A stretch of DNA of 64,000 bases from Nitrospina sp. (GTDB taxonomy: Bacteria; Nitrospinota; Nitrospinia; Nitrospinales; JACRGP01): NCBI GenBank assembly GCA_024648695.1, contig JACAVV010000006.1, positions 62,001-126,000 on the forward strand. Reading direction: 5' to 3'. Both the position numbers and the translations under genes were made by a program. Of the stretch, positions 24,559-33,976 are shown piece by piece. Position 1 is the first letter of the stretch; each line of letters begins with the position of its first letter. The notes under the pieces were generated by a model that worked only from the letters and a program-made list of their open reading frames with translations, was not told where the DNA came from and searched no databases.

Positions 24559-24759
24559 CTAGCCGCGAACAGTAGTAGCCTCACCTTCACCGATAAAAAA
24601 GAACATATTATCACCAGTGGTCTGGATCTCCAATATGGCTTTGCCTTGCTGGTTGATCTCTAAAATAACCTTATTGACCATTTTTTCAATAGCTTCTGCA
24701 TTTTCCTCAAAGATATTGATTACTTTCACACCTTGTACTTTATCATTATTCAGAGTCAT
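24559..24759 (-). CDS. Small conserved-looking protein, unknown
   Basis: 66 residues from the ATG at 24759, preceded by GGAAG; a GTG at 24795 would add 12 residues. The sequence (VKVINIFEENAEAIEKMVNKVILEINQQGKAILEIQTTGDNMFFFIGEG) suggests one long helix followed by beta strands. No family is recognised. It lies 18 bases upstream of the tRNA on the same strand. Confidence 0.5.
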   Translation of the reverse strand: MTLNNDKVQGVKVINIFEENAEAIEKMVNKVILEINQQGKAILEIQTTGDNMFFFIGEGEATTVRG

Positions 24760-25146
24760 GGGCACATCTTCCAGAGAAAAGAATAGGGATTCCACGGCTA
24801 CCGCGAATCGCTAATATTTAACATAGGAAATAAAGGTGATGCTATTATGCCTTTTTTCTCTACAGGTTTCAATTATTTTGATTTTAGTGGCCCTGAAATA
24901 CCTATACTTGCCTTTTAGGGTTCAGGTTCAATTTTCGGATGAGAACAAAAGATTGAGGGGGTTTCCATCCCGGTCTAAAATTCCGTTCCAAAACCTTATT
25001 GTAATCAGCTATTTCTTAAAGTAAGATAACTGTAATTCAACTATACTGGCTGGAATTATGGCATTGTGGCCCTGGAATATTTGGGTCACGGGACATATTG
25101 TGTCAATGTAGCCTTCTTGAAAACCTCTATGATGAGTATTTAATTC
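24760..25146. other. Intergenic region before tatC, no clear gene
   Basis: About 390 bases. A 62-codon frame (24836-25024, GTG start after AAAGG) begins with a hydrophobic stretch (LCLFSLQVSIILILVALKYLYL) and could encode a small membrane protein, but nothing else supports it. No terminator, tRNA or repeat is visible. Confidence 0.4.
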
Positions 25147-25998
25147 GTGGTCAAATCAGTCAAATTCACAGACAAAGTATCCCTTTCAGGGCATTTGATA
25201 GAGCTTAAGGACCGATTGATCATCGTTGGTTTGACGGTGATAGGTTTTTTCGGCCTTTGTTTTTATTTTCGGGAGATCCTTTTACTTTGGCTGGAAGATC
25301 CTCTCCCACCGCAGTTTAGCCACCTCACTTTTATCTCACCGACAGAACCGTTCTTCACAGCGATGAAAGTGTGTTTCATGGGATCTTTATTTATTTCGAT
25401 GCCTCTGATTTTGTACCATATCTGGGAATTCGTAGCGCCGGGCCTTAAAGTCAAGGAAAGAAAAGTCACAATGCTGTTTGTATTTTTCGGGACGATTTTC
25501 TTTCTGTTTGGAGGCATATTTTGCTATTTTCTAGTTTTGCCTTTGGGCCTAAAGTTTTTACTCATTTTTGGCTCCAATTACTGGAAGATGGAAGTCACTA
25601 TCGGCTTGTATCTGTCCTTTGTGGTGAAGCTGATTCTGGCCTTTGCCTTTGCCTTCCAAACCCCGCTCATTATGATATTATTGACCAAGTTCGGAGTGGT
25701 CAATACCATCAAAATGAGGATTTACCGAAAATGGGCGTTTCTGGCCTGTTTTGCTCTTTCAGCTGTGTTGACGCCACCGGATATCATCACCCAGCTCTTG
25801 CTGGGATTTCCCTTGTTCGGTTTGTATGAGTTTGGAGTATTGGTATCCAGGGCTTTTGAAGATCCGAAAAACCGCGAAGCCGCGTTGAGACAAATCCTGG
25901 CAGACCGGGAAGCCAAGCGCGCCCGACAGGAAGCCGCCGCCGCGGCTACTGAAAAAGCCAAAAAGAAGAAACCGGCTAAAAAGAAAACCCCTGCCTGA
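25147..25998 (+). CDS. tatC: Sec-independent translocase subunit TatC
   Basis: 283-residue multispanning receptor of the twin-arginine pathway; with TatA it exports folded proteins bearing RR signal peptides. The family landmarks are present: LSGHLIELKDRLIIVG at the cytoplasmic N-terminus, TEPFFTAMKVCFMGS, the periplasmic LYHIWEFVAPGLKVKERK, and FAFQTPLIMILLTKFG. Six membrane segments are recognisable. The C-terminus is extended by about 45 residues rich in Ala, Lys and Arg, ending in KKKKPAKKKTPA, which is longer than E. coli TatC. The start is a GTG at 25147. Unlike E. coli, it is 21 kb from tatA. Confidence 0.95.
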   Translation: MVKSVKFTDKVSLSGHLIELKDRLIIVGLTVIGFFGLCFYFREILLLWLEDPLPPQFSHLTFISPTEPFFTAMKVCFMGSLFISMPLILYHIWEFVAPGLKVKERKVTMLFVFFGTIFFLFGGIFCYFLVLPLGLKFLLIFGSNYWKMEVTIGLYLSFVVKLILAFAFAFQTPLIMILLTKFGVVNTIKMRIYRKWAFLACFALSAVLTPPDIITQLLLGFPLFGLYEFGVLVSRAFEDPKNREAALRQILADREAKRARQEAAAAATEKAKKKKPAKKKTPA

Positions 25999-26003
25999 AT
26001 GTC

Positions 26004-26816
26004 TTAAAAAAGGAAAATGATCAATGGTGCCAGGCGTGGATAGCTTTGTGTAAACAGCATCCACGCCAGCACTGATGATATATGGAAAATAAGCGCGGGT
26101 ACCAAATGCCGCGCCTTTATCCATAAACCGCACGAAACGGCTCCCAAACCCAGGGTTCCGATGTCTAGGTCAAATTGGCCCACTGCAAAAACCAGAGTCC
26201 CGAGATAAACTGCCGTTAAGGTTTTCATTCGAACCAGAAACGAGCGAAATACAAAGCCTGTAAAAAATGTTTGGATCAGACAGGGAATAAAAAGGGTCTC
26301 GCAAAAAATTCTAAACAGGTTTCGAGGTGGGTGTCTTTCCATCAATGCCTGATTCACTGAATCCAGAAAAAATTCCTTTTGATTCAGTCCGGTTGCCCGA
26401 ATTCCCCAATCCATTATCGGCACGATCAAAATCACCAGGATTCCTGCCAGGATGCCCATCGCAAGGTCACCTATTCGCAATCGTCTCTCGCCCATAAAAG
26501 TTTTGAATCTATTAGGGTTATGAACCAACAACACGCTTAGAGTGATAACGAAGAACACCTCATCCGCTATCTGGCGAAATTCCCTCAATTCTCTGAAAAC
26601 CACATGAATGCAGGGTGAATAAATACAAAAGTATATGGCCAAAGAAATCCATACCCATTTAAAAGGCCAGGGAAGATTCGGTTGTATGGAAGGGCTTTTC
26701 ATAAAATCATATACAGGAAAAGTTATTTTATAACGGATCATTCTATGAGGGTTGTTGGTGAGGATCAACCCGAGTTGCGAAAAAGAAGGATATTGGGTTG
26801 ACAAGGGCCGGGGCAT
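26004..26816 (-). CDS. CPBP-like intramembrane protein
   Basis: 270 residues with about six membrane segments. The arrangement (LFRIFCETLFIPCLIQTFFTGFVFRSFL, then LGTLVFAVGQFD, then PALIFHISSVLAW) resembles the CPBP/CAAX-protease-like family. The usual EExxxR motif is not intact (only CET...FR is seen) and the second His motif reads FAVGQFD rather than FxxxH, so it may not be catalytic. The start is uncertain; ATGs at 26741 and 26702 are equally possible. It is convergent with tatC. Confidence 0.55.
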   Translation of the reverse strand: MPRPLSTQYPSFSQLGLILTNNPHRMIRYKITFPVYDFMKSPSIQPNLPWPFKWVWISLAIYFCIYSPCIHVVFRELREFRQIADEVFFVITLSVLLVHNPNRFKTFMGERRLRIGDLAMGILAGILVILIVPIMDWGIRATGLNQKEFFLDSVNQALMERHPPRNLFRIFCETLFIPCLIQTFFTGFVFRSFLVRMKTLTAVYLGTLVFAVGQFDLDIGTLGLGAVSCGLWIKARHLVPALIFHISSVLAWMLFTQSYPRLAPLIIFLF

Positions 26817-26963
26817 TTCATACTATCCGTTTTGAGAGAAAATCATAAAAACTCTTACCTGTATTTTTACATCGCTAATCAGATCTGTTCCGTTCTATAA
26901 TGGTTTAAGATAACGATATTTATCTGATATTTCCTCAACCTCATTTTTGGAATTCTGGTTTTA

Positions 26964-27425
26964 ATGAAAAAACTTGTCATCGCTTCGGACCACGCAGGTT
27001 TCGAACTGAAACAATGCGTCATCGAAAGTTTGAGTCAAGATGGAATACTTGTGGAAGATCTGGGTCCCAAAAGCACCAACTCGGTGGATTATCCGGATTA
27101 TGGAATCAAGGTGGCCCAGTCTATTATCAATAAAGAAGTCGAGCGTGGAATCGTCATTTGTGGAACCGGAATAGGAATGTCTATTGTGGTCAACCGGTTT
27201 CCAGGTGTTCGCGGAACCCTCTGCGGAGATGTTTACACGGCCAAAATGTGCAGAGAACACAACGATTCCAATTTACTCATCATGGGTGGTCGCGTGGTTG
27301 GCAAAGGTCTTGCCCTTGAAATCGTGAATACCTGGTTGGCCACCTCTTTTGAAGGTGGCAGGCACCAGCGCCGTCTCGACAAAATCAATCAAATCGATAG
27401 CATACTTATTGAAGGAGAAAAGTAA
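26964..27425 (+). CDS. rpiB: Ribose 5-phosphate isomerase B
   Basis: 153-residue RpiB, interconverting ribose 5-phosphate and ribulose 5-phosphate in the pentose phosphate pathway. Signature regions are intact: [13 protein letters not shown] (substrate binding), VDYPDYG, the catalytic-Cys loop [15 protein letters not shown], and [19 protein letters not shown]. It is the first gene of an rpiB-glyA-nrdR run, an arrangement common in many bacteria. Confidence 0.96.
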   Translation: MKKLVIASDHAGFELKQCVIESLSQDGILVEDLGPKSTNSVDYPDYGIKVAQSIINKEVERGIVICGTGIGMSIVVNRFPGVRGTLCGDVYTAKMCREHNDSNLLIMGGRVVGKGLALEIVNTWLATSFEGGRHQRRLDKINQIDSILIEGEK

Positions 27426-27426
27426 A

Positions 27427-28680
27427 TTGTCTCTATTATCGGAATTCGATCCGGAAATTGCTAAGGCCATTCAAGGCGAATTTGAAAGGGAAGCATTTAC
27501 CCTTGAGATGATCGCCTCGGAAAATTTTGTCAGCCCTCAGGTTCTGGAAGCTCTGGGTTCGGTCATGACCAACAAATACGCCGAAGGGTATCCCGGGAAA
27601 CGTTACTACGGAGGTTGTGGTTATGTGGACGTTGCCGAAAATCTTGCCATCGACCGTGTGAAGCAATTGTTTGGAGCCGAACATGCCAATGTTCAGCCCC
27701 ACTCCGGTTCCCAGGCAAACATGGCGGTATATCATACAGTGTTGAAACCCGGAGACACGATATTAGGGATGAACCTCTCTCATGGTGGTCACCTTACTCA
27801 CGGCAGTCCGGTGAATTTTTCAGGGTACACTTACAATGTCGTTGCTTATGGAGTCAAGGAAGAAACCCAATTGATCGATTACGACGAAGTGGCCAGGTTG
27901 GCGCGGGAACATAAACCGCAAATGATCGTTGTTGGAGCCAGCGCCTATCCGCGTGTGATTGATGCCGTTAAATTTCGCGAGATTGCGGATGAAGTTGGTG
28001 CCAAGATAATGACAGATATTGCGCATCCTGCTGGACTGGTAGCCGCTAAGATTTATCCTTCCCCGGTGCCCTATTCCGATTTCGTGACATCGACCACACA
28101 CAAAACTTTACGCGGCCCGCGCGGTGGTCTCATCCTGTGCAAAGAGGAATACGCTAAGGAAGTGAACAAGAGGATTTTCCCCGGAATTCAAGGTGGCCCG
28201 CTGATGCATGTGATCGCCGCAAAAGCCGTGGCTTTTAAGGAAGCTCTTGAACCAGGATTTGTTGATTATCAAAAACAAGTCGTGGCCAATGCCAAAGCGT
28301 TGGGAGAAGCTTTAATAGGACATGGTTACAATATCACCAGTGGCGGCACGGACACCCATCTGATTTTGGTGGATCTCCGCAAACAAGACATCACTGGCAA
28401 GGCCGCCGAGCATGCTCTCGATCTGGCGGGTATCACTGTAAATAAAAACACGGTCCCTTTTGAAACCCGCAGTCCGTTTGTCACCTCAGGAGTACGTATA
28501 GGTACTCCCGCCCTGACCACCCGCGGCATGAAAGAGACCGAAATGAAAACCGTCGCTGACTGGATTCATGACACATTGTCCCATTTGGAAGACGAAGAAT
28601 ATCACAAGAAAACCGCCTCGGCTGTGCGGGAATTATGCGAACAGTTTCCCATGGACGCAGAATTACTCCTGAAAACCTGA
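27427..28680 (+). CDS. glyA: Serine hydroxymethyltransferase
   Basis: 417-residue PLP enzyme converting serine and tetrahydrofolate to glycine and methylene-THF. The start is a TTG at 27427, just after the rpiB stop, with GGAG ten bases upstream; this gives the usual family length and N-terminus ([23 protein letters not shown]). [24 protein letters not shown] and the PLP-lysine motif [12 protein letters not shown] (Lys226) are intact. An ORF extended upstream to 27349 would overlap rpiB and is rejected. Confidence 0.96.
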   Translation: MSLLSEFDPEIAKAIQGEFEREAFTLEMIASENFVSPQVLEALGSVMTNKYAEGYPGKRYYGGCGYVDVAENLAIDRVKQLFGAEHANVQPHSGSQANMAVYHTVLKPGDTILGMNLSHGGHLTHGSPVNFSGYTYNVVAYGVKEETQLIDYDEVARLAREHKPQMIVVGASAYPRVIDAVKFREIADEVGAKIMTDIAHPAGLVAAKIYPSPVPYSDFVTSTTHKTLRGPRGGLILCKEEYAKEVNKRIFPGIQGGPLMHVIAAKAVAFKEALEPGFVDYQKQVVANAKALGEALIGHGYNITSGGTDTHLILVDLRKQDITGKAAEHALDLAGITVNKNTVPFETRSPFVTSGVRIGTPALTTRGMKETEMKTVADWIHDTLSHLEDEEYHKKTASAVRELCEQFPMDAELLLKT

Positions 28681-28686
28681 TCTTTC

Positions 28687-29154
28687 ATGAAATGTCCCAA
28701 ATGTTTCAACATGGAAAACAAGGTGGTCGACTCTCGGATCAACAAGGACGGCGACATCACACGCAGGCGAAGGGAGTGCCTGCAGTGTGGGGAACGATTC
28801 ACCACTTACGAGCGCATTGAACAAAATCTGCCCTTCGTGATCAAGCGCGATGGCAGACGCGAAGAATTTACCCGTGACAAGATTTATCAGGGTATTAAAA
28901 AAGCCTGCGAAAAACGTCCCATCAGCATCGATCAAATTGAAACCCTGTTAGACAACGTAGAGCGGCACTTTCAGGAATCGGGAGAAAAAGAAGTTTCCGC
29001 TGTCAGTATAGGCGAAAAAGTGGTGAAGGAGCTATATCTTCTGGATGAAGTGGCCTACGTTCGTTTTGCGTCGGTCTACCGCTCCTTTAAGGATGTCAAT
29101 GAGTTCATGAGTGAACTCAAGGATATTCTAAAAAATAAAGACGCACCTTCCTAA
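28687..29154 (+). CDS. nrdR: Transcriptional repressor NrdR
   Basis: 155-residue ATP-cone and zinc-ribbon repressor of ribonucleotide reductase genes. [17 protein letters not shown] and [19 protein letters not shown] supply the four zinc Cys; the ATP-cone starts at [19 protein letters not shown]. It follows glyA by six bases and probably shares its transcript. No ribonucleotide reductase gene is in the window. Confidence 0.97.
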   Translation: MKCPKCFNMENKVVDSRINKDGDITRRRRECLQCGERFTTYERIEQNLPFVIKRDGRREEFTRDKIYQGIKKACEKRPISIDQIETLLDNVERHFQESGEKEVSAVSIGEKVVKELYLLDEVAYVRFASVYRSFKDVNEFMSELKDILKNKDAPS

Positions 29155-29275
29155 ATACCCCATCATCAAACCCTATTCTCCGCGCCAAAAAATTTTGTTA
29201 TGAGTATTGTATCCGGTGGCTTTAAAAAGTTATAATTTCTTGTCATTGGCAACCCTGTACTTCTGTTCCTTCCAG

Positions 29276-29303
29276 GTTTCAACGAGTTTCAACGAGTTTT
29301 AAC
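29276..29303 (+). repeat. Short tandem repeat of a 10-base unit
   Basis: GTTTCAACGA is repeated twice in tandem followed by a partial third (GTTTTAAC), just before the Bat-like TPR gene at 29320. It may be a regulator-binding direct repeat or replication slippage; a TATAAT box lies 45 bases upstream (29231-29236). Confidence 0.5.
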
Positions 29304-29319
29304 AATTCAACCACATGGT

Positions 29320-30156
29320 ATGCTTCAACAAAAGATTTCTATAATTTTCTTATGCGTGGTTTGGGCATTGCTTTTTTCGGCAAACACAGAAAGTGCTTCT
29401 TTCAATTCCATGATGCGAAATGGAGTCGAATACTACCGCAACCAGGATTATGAGGGCGCTATCAAAAGTTTTGAAGAAGCTCAAAGCGAAAAACCCAGGG
29501 ATCCGGAAGTGCTCTATAATAAAGGCAACAGTGAGTTTCGGCTTGGAAATTATGAAAAAGCCCTCGACTCCTTCTCGCAAACTCTGGAGAGTGAAGCCAG
29601 CCACAGTCTGAAGCAAAAAGCTCTTTTCAATAAAGGCAACACTTTTTTCCGGATGGGAAAACTGCAAGAAGCTGAGGCTACCTACAAGAAGGTACTGGAA
29701 CTGGATCCTAATGAAATGGATGCCAAATTCAATCTGGAATTTGTCCGTAAAAAGCTAAATCAACAGATGCAACAGCAACAACAAAAGAATAATAAGGATA
29801 ATAATTCCGAAAACAAAAAACAGGATTCGCAAGGCAAAAAGGGCCAGCAGAATCAAGACTCAAATGGTGATAAGGATTCAAAAGATAAAGAAGATCAACC
29901 CTCTTCTAACACTCAAATGGAAAACGAAAAAATGGCTCAGAATTCACAAGGCCAGTCCCAAAAGGAGGGTAGCCGGGACCAGGAAAAGCTACCTGGTGAA
30001 AAGGAGCCTCACCAAGTGGCTCCTGCGGAAGACATGACACCTGAAGAGGCAGAACAATGGTTGCGTTCTCTCGAAGAGGATCCCAAAACCATTAAGAAGA
30101 AACAGGCGATTGAAGACCTTTGGAAAGAACCCAAATATACAGGAAACGATTGGTAA
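29320..30156 (+). CDS. TPR-repeat secreted protein (BatC-like)
   Basis: 278 residues. A signal peptide (IIFLCVVWALLFSANTESA) is followed by three TPR motifs at about 32-130 (GVEYYRNQDYEGAIKSFEEA, LYNKGNSEFRLGNYEKALDSF, KALFNKGNTFFRMGKLQEAE). After that comes a long Gln/Lys/Asn/Asp-rich low-complexity region (QQMQQQQQKNNKD...), and a C-terminal PEEAEQWLRSLEEDPKTIKKKQA helix. This is the layout of BatC-type (or BatE/BatB C-tail) proteins of the aerotolerance Bat operons. It precedes BatD- and BatE-like genes on the same strand. Confidence 0.8.
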   Translation: MLQQKISIIFLCVVWALLFSANTESASFNSMMRNGVEYYRNQDYEGAIKSFEEAQSEKPRDPEVLYNKGNSEFRLGNYEKALDSFSQTLESEASHSLKQKALFNKGNTFFRMGKLQEAEATYKKVLELDPNEMDAKFNLEFVRKKLNQQMQQQQQKNNKDNNSENKKQDSQGKKGQQNQDSNGDKDSKDKEDQPSSNTQMENEKMAQNSQGQSQKEGSRDQEKLPGEKEPHQVAPAEDMTPEEAEQWLRSLEEDPKTIKKKQAIEDLWKEPKYTGNDW

Positions 30157-30169
30157 TATAATTAGGTAC

Positions 30170-31960
30170 ATGATAAGAATCTATTCGCACCTGGAACAGT
30201 TTATTTTCGCATTGGTATTCCTGACGTTAACCGGGGTCTTTTCCCTCGCACACGCAGAGGAAATCTCTGTTTTGGCTTCAGTTGATAAAACCGAAGCTAC
30301 TCTGGAAGATTCCATTCAGCTTTCCATTAAAGTAACGGGAACTCAAAACACACCACCTCCAAAAATTCCCAAAATGGATGGAATGCAGATTCAGTCTAGG
30401 GGAACCTCTACCTCTTTCCAGATAATAAATTCGCAAACCACGTCTTCTATCACCTACAGCTACCTGTTGCAACCGGAAAAAACAGGAACCTATAAAGTAG
30501 GACCTGTGGAATTGACTCTGGATGACAAGGTTTACTCATCCAACTCAATAGAATTAAAAATTGTCAAGCCGGCAGAACGGTCTGCACAAAATCCCCTACC
30601 AATTTTTGCCGAAGCGGAGGTTTCAAAACCCACAGCTTTTGTAAATGAACAATTGGTCTTCACCTATCGTTTATATAGAAGAGTCGAGGCACGAAATTTT
30701 CAATTAAATATGAATCTGGACGATTTTCGCTTTTACGATTTGGGTGAGGAAAGGGACTATCAAAAAGTCGTGGATGGCATTCAATACCAGGTGCATGAAA
30801 TCAACAAAGCCCTGTTTTCAACCAAAGCAGGAACCTTTGAAATCCCACCAGTCACTCTGGACCTGGACATCCTTTTACGGTCCCAACCCAGCAACCGGGA
30901 TCCGTTTAACTTTTTCTTCAATTCCAATACCCGGACTCAGCATAAGACCATCAGAACACAGCCAGTAAAATTGGATATCTTGCCACTTCCTCAAGAGGGC
31001 AAACCTGAGAACTTTAGCAATCTGGTGGGCAAATTCCATATCAGCACCAGCCTGGGTAAGAAAGAAATAGAGTTTGGCGACACCACCACATTGACCCTCT
31101 CGGTTTCCGGCAAAGGCAATGTGGAAGATATCCCTGCCCCGGACCCCGACTTCAAGGACAGCTTCAAAGTTTATCCGGATAAACCAGAATACAAGCATTG
31201 GGTCGATGGAACAGATCTGGCCGGATTGAAAACCTTCAAATTTGCCTTAATTCCTTTGAACGAAACGGTAAACGAGATTCCTTCAATCCCCTTTTCATAT
31301 TTTGATCCGGTACAAAAAAAATATGTGGTTCTAAAAACCAAAGCGCTCAAGTTGAAAGTTCTACCCTCCAAAGAAAAGGAAACGCTGAACGCTGTCAGTT
31401 CAGAAAATGTGCAGACATTGAAAGCAGGGGATAATGTAAAAATACTGGGCAAGGACCTTTTACCCATCCATACCGCGCTATCCGACTTTGAAGACCAGAC
31501 CGTTAAAGCCAGGGACACCTTGCTCTATTTTTTAGGATTTTCTTTACCTGTTTTTGTTTATATCGCCTTTGCCTACCGTATCAACATGCGGTTACGCCTG
31601 AAACACGATGTAGCCTTTTACAGAAGCCGAAATGCGCATAGAGTTGCGAAACATCAATTGGAAGAGCTTTCAAAACAGGCAGGCCCGGATAATAGGGAAT
31701 TCGGGAAAGAGGTTTCAAAAATATTGCGGGAGTATATTGGCAATAAGTTAAATCTGCAGGGAACCGCCTTTACTCCAGCGGAAGTCGAGAATAAATTGAA
31801 TGAGAGGAATTACAACCAAAAGCAAGTTGAAATCACCTGCCATTTGCTACAAAAATGTGAGGCCTTGCAATACATGAATTCAAATGACACCCAATCCAGC
31901 AATCAAAACCTGATAAATGAATCCATAGACGTATTGGACCAATTGGAGAAGGCTTCATAA
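30170..31960 (+). CDS. batD: BatD-like protein (oxygen tolerance operon)
   Basis: 596 residues from the ATG at 30170 (AGG four bases upstream), which overlaps nothing; the open frame extends back into the TPR gene. A signal peptide (FIFALVFLTLTGVFSLAHA) leads a periplasmic beta-rich region with repeated Ig-like segments (ISVLASVDKTEATLEDSIQLSIKVTG, PTAFVNEQLVFTYRLYRR, GDTTTLTLSVSGKGNVED), then one membrane segment (about 475-493, FLGFSLPVFVYIAFAY) and a cytoplasmic helical tail. This matches BatD. BatA/BatB (von Willebrand) and MoxR, usual partners, are absent from the window. Confidence 0.85.
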   Translation: MIRIYSHLEQFIFALVFLTLTGVFSLAHAEEISVLASVDKTEATLEDSIQLSIKVTGTQNTPPPKIPKMDGMQIQSRGTSTSFQIINSQTTSSITYSYLLQPEKTGTYKVGPVELTLDDKVYSSNSIELKIVKPAERSAQNPLPIFAEAEVSKPTAFVNEQLVFTYRLYRRVEARNFQLNMNLDDFRFYDLGEERDYQKVVDGIQYQVHEINKALFSTKAGTFEIPPVTLDLDILLRSQPSNRDPFNFFFNSNTRTQHKTIRTQPVKLDILPLPQEGKPENFSNLVGKFHISTSLGKKEIEFGDTTTLTLSVSGKGNVEDIPAPDPDFKDSFKVYPDKPEYKHWVDGTDLAGLKTFKFALIPLNETVNEIPSIPFSYFDPVQKKYVVLKTKALKLKVLPSKEKETLNAVSSENVQTLKAGDNVKILGKDLLPIHTALSDFEDQTVKARDTLLYFLGFSLPVFVYIAFAYRINMRLRLKHDVAFYRSRNAHRVAKHQLEELSKQAGPDNREFGKEVSKILREYIGNKLNLQGTAFTPAEVENKLNERNYNQKQVEITCHLLQKCEALQYMNSNDTQSSNQNLINESIDVLDQLEKAS

Positions 31961-32712
31961 TGAATAAAATTCTTCAAGGTTTGACAGTTGTTTTTCTCCT
32001 TGCAAGCGCCCTTCCCTGCTTCGCTGATTCCGTTGATCCTCTTGCGAACATTGCTGTGGCCAACAAATTTTATGAGGAAAAACGCTATCAGGAAGCCATC
32101 GATGCGTATGAATCCCTGATCCATCAGGGCCTGCAAAACGGCCATTTATATTACAATTTAGGAAATGCGTATATACGTTTAAATCAATTGGGACCCGGTA
32201 TTTTAAATTACGTACGGGCGCAAAAATTAATTCCCCGCAACGAAGACCTCATGGCCAATTTGAAATACGCCCTCAAGGAAACGGAAGACCAATTGTTGTG
32301 GCAAGCCCATTCACCCCTTAGCGGAGTATTTTTCTGGACAAAAGGAGTTACGGCAAGAGAGTTTTTGGTTTTAACTATGATCTTAAATCTCGTATTCTGG
32401 AGTGTGGCTTTGACGTATTTGATTCAACGAACACCTTTTTGGGCTCAAATGAGAAAATTATCCCTAGGCCTATTGATCTTTTCACTGGTCTCACTTTCAG
32501 CCAGCTATTACTCAGAAAATTCTCAAAGGTATTGTGTTGTATTAGCCAAAACAGTGGATGTGAAATCGGGGATGGGAAGGGATACGGTCACCTTGTTCAA
32601 ATTGCATGAAGGCACCATATTGACACTTCATGAGAAGAATAAGGAGTGGCTTAAAATTTCTTTGTCGGCGGACAAGGAAGGCTGGGTTCCTCAAAACGCC
32701 ATTGGAATTTAG
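31960..32712 (+). CDS. batE: BatE-like protein: TPR plus SH3-like domain
   Basis: 250 residues: signal peptide, a TPR region (ANKFYEEKRYQEAIDAYESLI, LYYNLGNAYIRLNQ), two membrane segments (about 126-145 and 161-180), and a C-terminal SH3-like domain (CVVLAKTVDVKSGMGRDTVTLFKLHEGTILTLHEK...WVPQNAIGI). This is the BatE layout. Its ATG overlaps the batD stop (TAATG), so the two are translationally coupled. With the TPR gene upstream it forms a C-D-E run. Not yet assigned a molecular function in any organism. Confidence 0.85.
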   Translation: MNKILQGLTVVFLLASALPCFADSVDPLANIAVANKFYEEKRYQEAIDAYESLIHQGLQNGHLYYNLGNAYIRLNQLGPGILNYVRAQKLIPRNEDLMANLKYALKETEDQLLWQAHSPLSGVFFWTKGVTAREFLVLTMILNLVFWSVALTYLIQRTPFWAQMRKLSLGLLIFSLVSLSASYYSENSQRYCVVLAKTVDVKSGMGRDTVTLFKLHEGTILTLHEKNKEWLKISLSADKEGWVPQNAIGI

Positions 32713-32747
32713 GAAATCCCTTTACCATTCCTTGTCATTTTTCTGCC

Positions 32748-33053
32748 TTACACGTAAACGATATGAAGGCGATTAAGATAATCTTCCAACGACCGGATCA
32801 ACATACAAATTCGCTCCGCATTTTTTCCTTCAGCGGCGCTTTCCAGTCCTTGGCCTATATAGGAAATGACATCAAATCCAAATATTGAACCCGATCCGTT
32901 AAGATTATCTGCCAGATACCGAACCTTTGTTAAATCTCCAATTGCGAGAGCGCATTTTAAGGAGCGCACATGGTTCCTTTTGTTTTCCAGATAACCCGGA
33001 ATAAGTTGCCTGACATCGGACTCCACGTGAACTGTGATCTTGCGATTATCCAT
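32748..33053 (-). CDS. HPt-like four-helix protein lacking the phosphorylatable histidine
   Basis: 101 residues from the ATG at 33053. The C-terminal half follows the histidine-phosphotransfer (HPt) pattern LADNLNGSGSIFGFDVISYIGQGLE, where HPt domains usually have a-H-x-L-K-G-S-G-x-x-(F/Y)-G-F. Asp49 stands where the phosphorylated His should be, and the following Lys is Asn. So it is probably an HPt fold that cannot accept phosphate. It lies opposite the batE gene. Confidence 0.7.
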   Translation of the reverse strand: MDNRKITVHVESDVRQLIPGYLENKRNHVRSLKCALAIGDLTKVRYLADNLNGSGSIFGFDVISYIGQGLESAAEGKNAERICMLIRSLEDYLNRLHIVYV

Positions 33054-33258
33054 TTTTCTGAGTTTCAAAATTTACCTCATTTATTAGAAAAGAATTCAGG
33101 CAGAACGCCACTCTGCCATCTATCATTGAATTTTTAGAACAAATCGCCCCTTGGATACAGAGCTTATTATCAGGGCTAATCCATATCAAAAAGCCTTTAA
33201 CAATAGGACTGAAACCACCTGTTCCGTGAAAACCAAAAGAACCCCTTGAATTTTTCAT
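33046..33258 (-). CDS. Possible small protein upstream of the HPt-like gene
   Basis: A 70-residue frame (MKNSRGSFGFHGTGGFSPIVKGFLIW...) that ends inside the start of the HPt-like gene, an overlap typical of coupled genes. It has no ribosome site, no recognisable family, and unremarkable composition. It may be spurious. Confidence 0.3.
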   Translation of the reverse strand: MKNSRGSFGFHGTGGFSPIVKGFLIWISPDNKLCIQGAICSKNSMIDGRVAFCLNSFLINEVNFETQKNG

Positions 33259-33308
33259 GTGACTTTATGGATTTTCAGTTTTCAGGCAACTATTAAAGCA
33301 AGGCCTCT

Positions 33309-33788
33309 CTAATTTTCATTTGCAAGTGCGTTCATAAAATTTGCTTTCACATGGAAATCTTTTTCCACCACACCAAACTGGTAGATCCGGATCAACCATT
33401 CGATCAAATCCTTCAAATCCTTATTTTTGACTAATTGGGAGCACTCTTCGGAGTCGGACCAGCGGTCCAAAGAATTCAGCACCGTTTTTTCCATAGCACC
33501 GTGTCCGGTCAGCAACCAGCAGATATTCAGGTTGGTACATTGGCATAAATTGGTCAAGGTTACGGCTGAAGGGAGCGCTTTTCCGTTTTCCAACTCGGAA
33601 AGAGTGCTCTGTGAAACATGAATTTTTTTAGACAATTGCATTAAGGTCAAACAAGCCTGTTTTCTCCAGGTCTTGAGACGCTTGCCGACTCCGGATTCCA
33701 TCCCATTGGTTTTAACCTTTCTCGGTTTAGGATTCTCTGGACTTTCTTCCTGGTAATTCATTGTCCTTTTCACACGCAAGGGTTTCAT
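33309..33788 (-). CDS. XRE-family transcriptional regulator
   Basis: 159 residues. A helix-turn-helix of the Cro/C1 type spans about residues 36-90 (GKRLKTWRKQACLTLMQLSKKIHVSQSTLSELENGKALPSA), with the recognition helix STLSELENG. The C-terminal 65 residues have no recognised sensor domain. An AGAGG site seven bases upstream supports the ATG at 33788. Its target is unknown; the neighbouring HPt-like and small gene run the same way. Confidence 0.88.
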   Translation of the reverse strand: MKPLRVKRTMNYQEESPENPKPRKVKTNGMESGVGKRLKTWRKQACLTLMQLSKKIHVSQSTLSELENGKALPSAVTLTNLCQCTNLNICWLLTGHGAMEKTVLNSLDRWSDSEECSQLVKNKDLKDLIEWLIRIYQFGVVEKDFHVKANFMNALANEN

Positions 33789-33976
33789 AACATATCCTCT
33801 AATTTAATCCTGAAACTTCCCTCTCGGGAATTGATCACAGAATAAGGCGTACGAATGGCGATCCGGTTAAGGCTATGTCAGGGCTTCCTAAAGAACGAGT
33901 TACAGAATTGTTACAATAAAAAGGGAAAATGTTTTTACAGAGGAAAGAAAGGCAGGCGGGTGGGTTGGGTTGTTAC

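Noticed and set aside
27349-27426. glyA start at 27349 inside rpiB
   Set aside because: It would overlap rpiB by 77 bases; the TTG at 27427 has a ribosome site and gives the usual length.
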